Origin: Owenia fusiformis
Lineage: Eukaryota; Annelida; Polychaeta; Sabellida; Oweniidae
Length of the DNA: 64,000 nt
NCBI GenBank assembly: GCA_903813345.2
Contig: CAIIXF020000008.1
Coordinates: forward strand, 813,341-877,340
Direction of reading: 5' to 3'
Below the pieces are notes generated by a model. That model was not told the origin of the DNA, did not search any database, and worked only from the letters and a program-made list of their open reading frames with translations. The position numbers were made by a program, and so were the translations under genes. Numbering within the stretch: position 1 is the stretch's first letter; the number at the start of each line of letters is the position of its first letter. Below are positions 62,173 through 64,000 of this stretch, piece after piece.

Positions 62173-62877
62173 TATTATATACCCAATATGTAACACTTAT
62201 CCTGATTGGTCAATACCTAGTCACGTGTTCCGAAATAGATTTACTATTTCCCTCGGAAAGTTATATTCCCTCAAATGTGACGTCAGCAGGAATATACATT
62301 TGAACTATTGCCCGCTGACATCACAATTGCAAGTTCTATTACCTTTGGAAACGTCTGCGCATCATCACTGCGCAGACGAAAAACAGAAAAATGGAGGATG
62401 AGCACAAACACAAATCAACTCCATTCACCATGACAGACGTGCGTGAACGATACAATATAAGCAACGTGTATAAAGTTCCCTAAGCTCAATACGTCTGTGT
62501 AATTTCAAGTGTTATGATAATCTATTCCGCGTGTTAAACGCGATTGAATTTGTCAAGTGAGAGTCTCAGAGGCAAAAATTTCTGTTGAGCATCTGATGAC
62601 GTCACAGCTTATAATGCTAACAATGGACCCGGGGAGGGGGCTTTCTAAGCCTTTTTGGCCTTCGCAGAGGAAACGGGACAAGAGTCAGTATAGGGTATAT
62701 AATAAAACAAATAGTGACTGCCTAATTTCGAGCAATAGTGTAAATGATTTCCCCTTGGGAATATCCTCTACAATGTACTATTCCCTCAGCCTGCGGCTTC
62801 GGGAATAGTACATTGTAGAGGATATTCCCTCGGGGAAATAATTTACACTATTGCCCTCAATGGCAGTCACTATTTGT
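62173..62877 (+). mobile_element. Hairpin-ended element, copy 3 (705 bp)
   Basis: Left terminus TATTATATACCC (62173-62184) has its inverted copy GGGTATATAATA at 62693-62704. CTGATTGGTCAATA and GTCACGTG follow the left end. A short frame, MEDEHKHKSTPFTMTDVRER then YNISNVYKVP stop, lies at 62391-62483, just after a small hairpin (CGTCTGCGCATCATCACTGC on, 62352-62378). The motif ATAATAAAACAAATA leads into a 171 bp hairpin (62707-62877) with tip CCTCAGCCTGCGGCTTCGGG. Same architecture as copies 1 and 2 with a different hairpin sequence. Located in the last intron before the CH exon. Confidence 0.78.
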
Positions 62878-63866
62878 ATACTCATATATACATATATAAA
62901 GATAGGTTACAAATGCTGCCACATATTAGTGCAAAGATATGACAACATTGGTTTTCACTAACAAATCCAATATTAGTTATTGTCTAGCACATATTTTGAT
63001 AGTGTTATCACAGAAAGGTTCAGTTCTGTTAGGCTATATTAAGGTGGGCAAAATGGATTGTCTGTCAGTAAAAGGTTAAAGCTAATGAACCAAGTTACTA
63101 ATCATACTCCACCTACCTTAATATAAATCCATACATAGTATACATATCTTGTTTATTACTTCTGCCAATTATAATTAAAATTTTTGTTCTGTTGAACCAT
63201 TGCTACTATATAAACTAGTTGACTGGGTATATTAAAGGGCTTAGCGTTATACTGAATTACAAATAAATAATTAATAATTTTATTAAATTGATTTTATTAA
63301 GACACTCTGAATAAGTGTTAAATCCCATAATATGAGGACAGCCTTGTTTTCATATTTTCTGTTTATTTATTTTGGATTAAGCAAGTGTGTGTTAAGTTAT
63401 GGTTGTATGCAAGTATATTTGCTAAGAAATTATTTGCCAAATAGCAAATGAGATTTTGACAAGTGAAGTTGAGATCATGGTGTAGAATCATAGCTCTGTT
63501 TATTTGGGACACATCCCTGGTATGTCAAGTACATTTATAGTTAACATTAATGTAAGAGTATGAGAACCAATGCTGCATAAAAAGATGTTACTTCATTGAA
63601 CATTTTGTCATTTTCAACATTGACATAGGATACTGGTTTTTTACAGTGATTATGTAAATAAAATGCAAATATGTGATATAATGCAAATACTTTGTATAAT
63701 TTCTTCATTATTAAAAGACAATATACATGTTTAAGCAGAACAGTTTTTTTATTTATGTTTATTTTATTATATGATTATTTCTATTATAATTTCTATGTTT
63801 AAGCATGTGATAACACCAACTTTATTAATGCACCATATCCTAATGACATTGTTGTTATATTTGCAG
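62878..63866. other. Intron before the CH1 exon
   Basis: AT-rich, nothing recognised. Confidence 0.4.
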
Positions 63867-63928
63867 ATGAACAAGAAAGAGTACAGAAAAAGACATTCAC
63901 AAATTGGATCAACTCGTACTTAACGACA
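63867..63928 (+). CDS. Shared exon 2: start of the first calponin-homology domain
   Basis: A 62-nt exon bounded by TATTTGCAG and GTAAGT, read as two bases plus twenty codons: (x)EQERVQKKTFTNWINSYLTT. V-Q-K-K-T-F-T-x-W-(I/V)-N is the first helix of the CH1 domain in tandem-CH actin-binding proteins (dystrophin/utrophin, spectraplakins/plectin, nesprins, beta-spectrin). Exon size and phase equal those of human dystrophin exon 2. The residues (DEQE, WINS) look most like nesprin-1 to me, but 21 residues cannot settle the family. These proteins link actin to membranes, microtubules or the nuclear envelope. The rest of the gene lies beyond the window. Confidence 0.82.
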
Positions 63929-64000
63929 GTAAGTTCATTTAATATTTAATATTTAATCCTATTTTCAAGAGAGTGATCATAAAAAGTATGTAATCATGAA
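63929..64000. other. Start of the next intron
   Basis: Begins GTAAGT. The window ends inside it. Confidence 0.7.

Noticed and set aside
62557-62808. 83-codon frame
   Set aside because: It runs through the subterminal repeat and into the hairpin of copy 3. Not a gene.
1-64000. CRISPR array, bacterial operons or prophage
   Set aside because: Introns, pol II style genes and eukaryotic transposons throughout. The tandem repeats have no spacers of CRISPR type.

Overview
This 64 kb window is nuclear DNA of an invertebrate animal. Genes are split by introns with GT/AG junctions, coding density is low, the sequence is AT-rich, and small DNA transposons, palindromes and minisatellites are frequent. 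The repeat style (many ACATGTA motifs, CCCTCGGG-tipped hairpins, TCCG-microsatellite repeats) suggests a marine lophotrochozoan, perhaps a mollusc. That placement is an inference and not secure.

Layout. 0.2-0.5 kb: the last two exons of a plus-strand gene ending in a cupin fold that resembles the CENP-C C-terminus. 2.75-5.94 kb (minus): a complete six-exon ALKBH1-like dioxygenase gene. 6-10.6 kb: transposon debris, including a mariner relic, an 843 bp near-perfect palindrome and a LINE fragment. 10.75-11.78 kb (minus): an intronless sulfotransferase of the heparan-sulfate 3-O-sulfotransferase type. 13.46-14.51 kb: a mariner-type element with TA target duplication. 14.6-16.6 kb (minus): a complete four-exon CCDC97 gene. 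16.9-19.6 kb: a 5'-truncated CR1/L2-type LINE with an intact reverse transcriptase, lying between CCDC97 and the divergent four-exon COX20 gene (20.0-22.3 kb). 23.4-25.3 kb: a two-block minisatellite with a 30 bp unit.

31.8-63.9 kb is best read as the 5' end of one very large plus-strand gene. Five separate candidate first coding exons (31.8, 46.4, 58.2, 59.3 and 61.8 kb) each have a start codon and end with a good donor in the same phase. All five fit one 62-nt exon at 63.87 kb that encodes the start of an actin-binding calponin-homology domain (dystrophin, spectraplakin/plectin or nesprin class). The very long introns hold repeats.

The most unusual content is a family of short elements (45.0, 50.4 and 62.2 kb, with a decayed copy at 1.0 kb). 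They share a CCAAT plus CACATG-like left end, the start of a truncated reading frame, a subterminal inverted copy of the left terminus, a fixed ATAATAAAACAAATA motif, and a 138-171 bp terminal hairpin. One copy carries a fragment resembling Crypton-type tyrosine recombinases or QRICH1/ZMYM proteins. Another sits inside a minisatellite, which exposes its ends. The genes are mostly unrelated housekeeping functions; I see no operon or pathway linking them.
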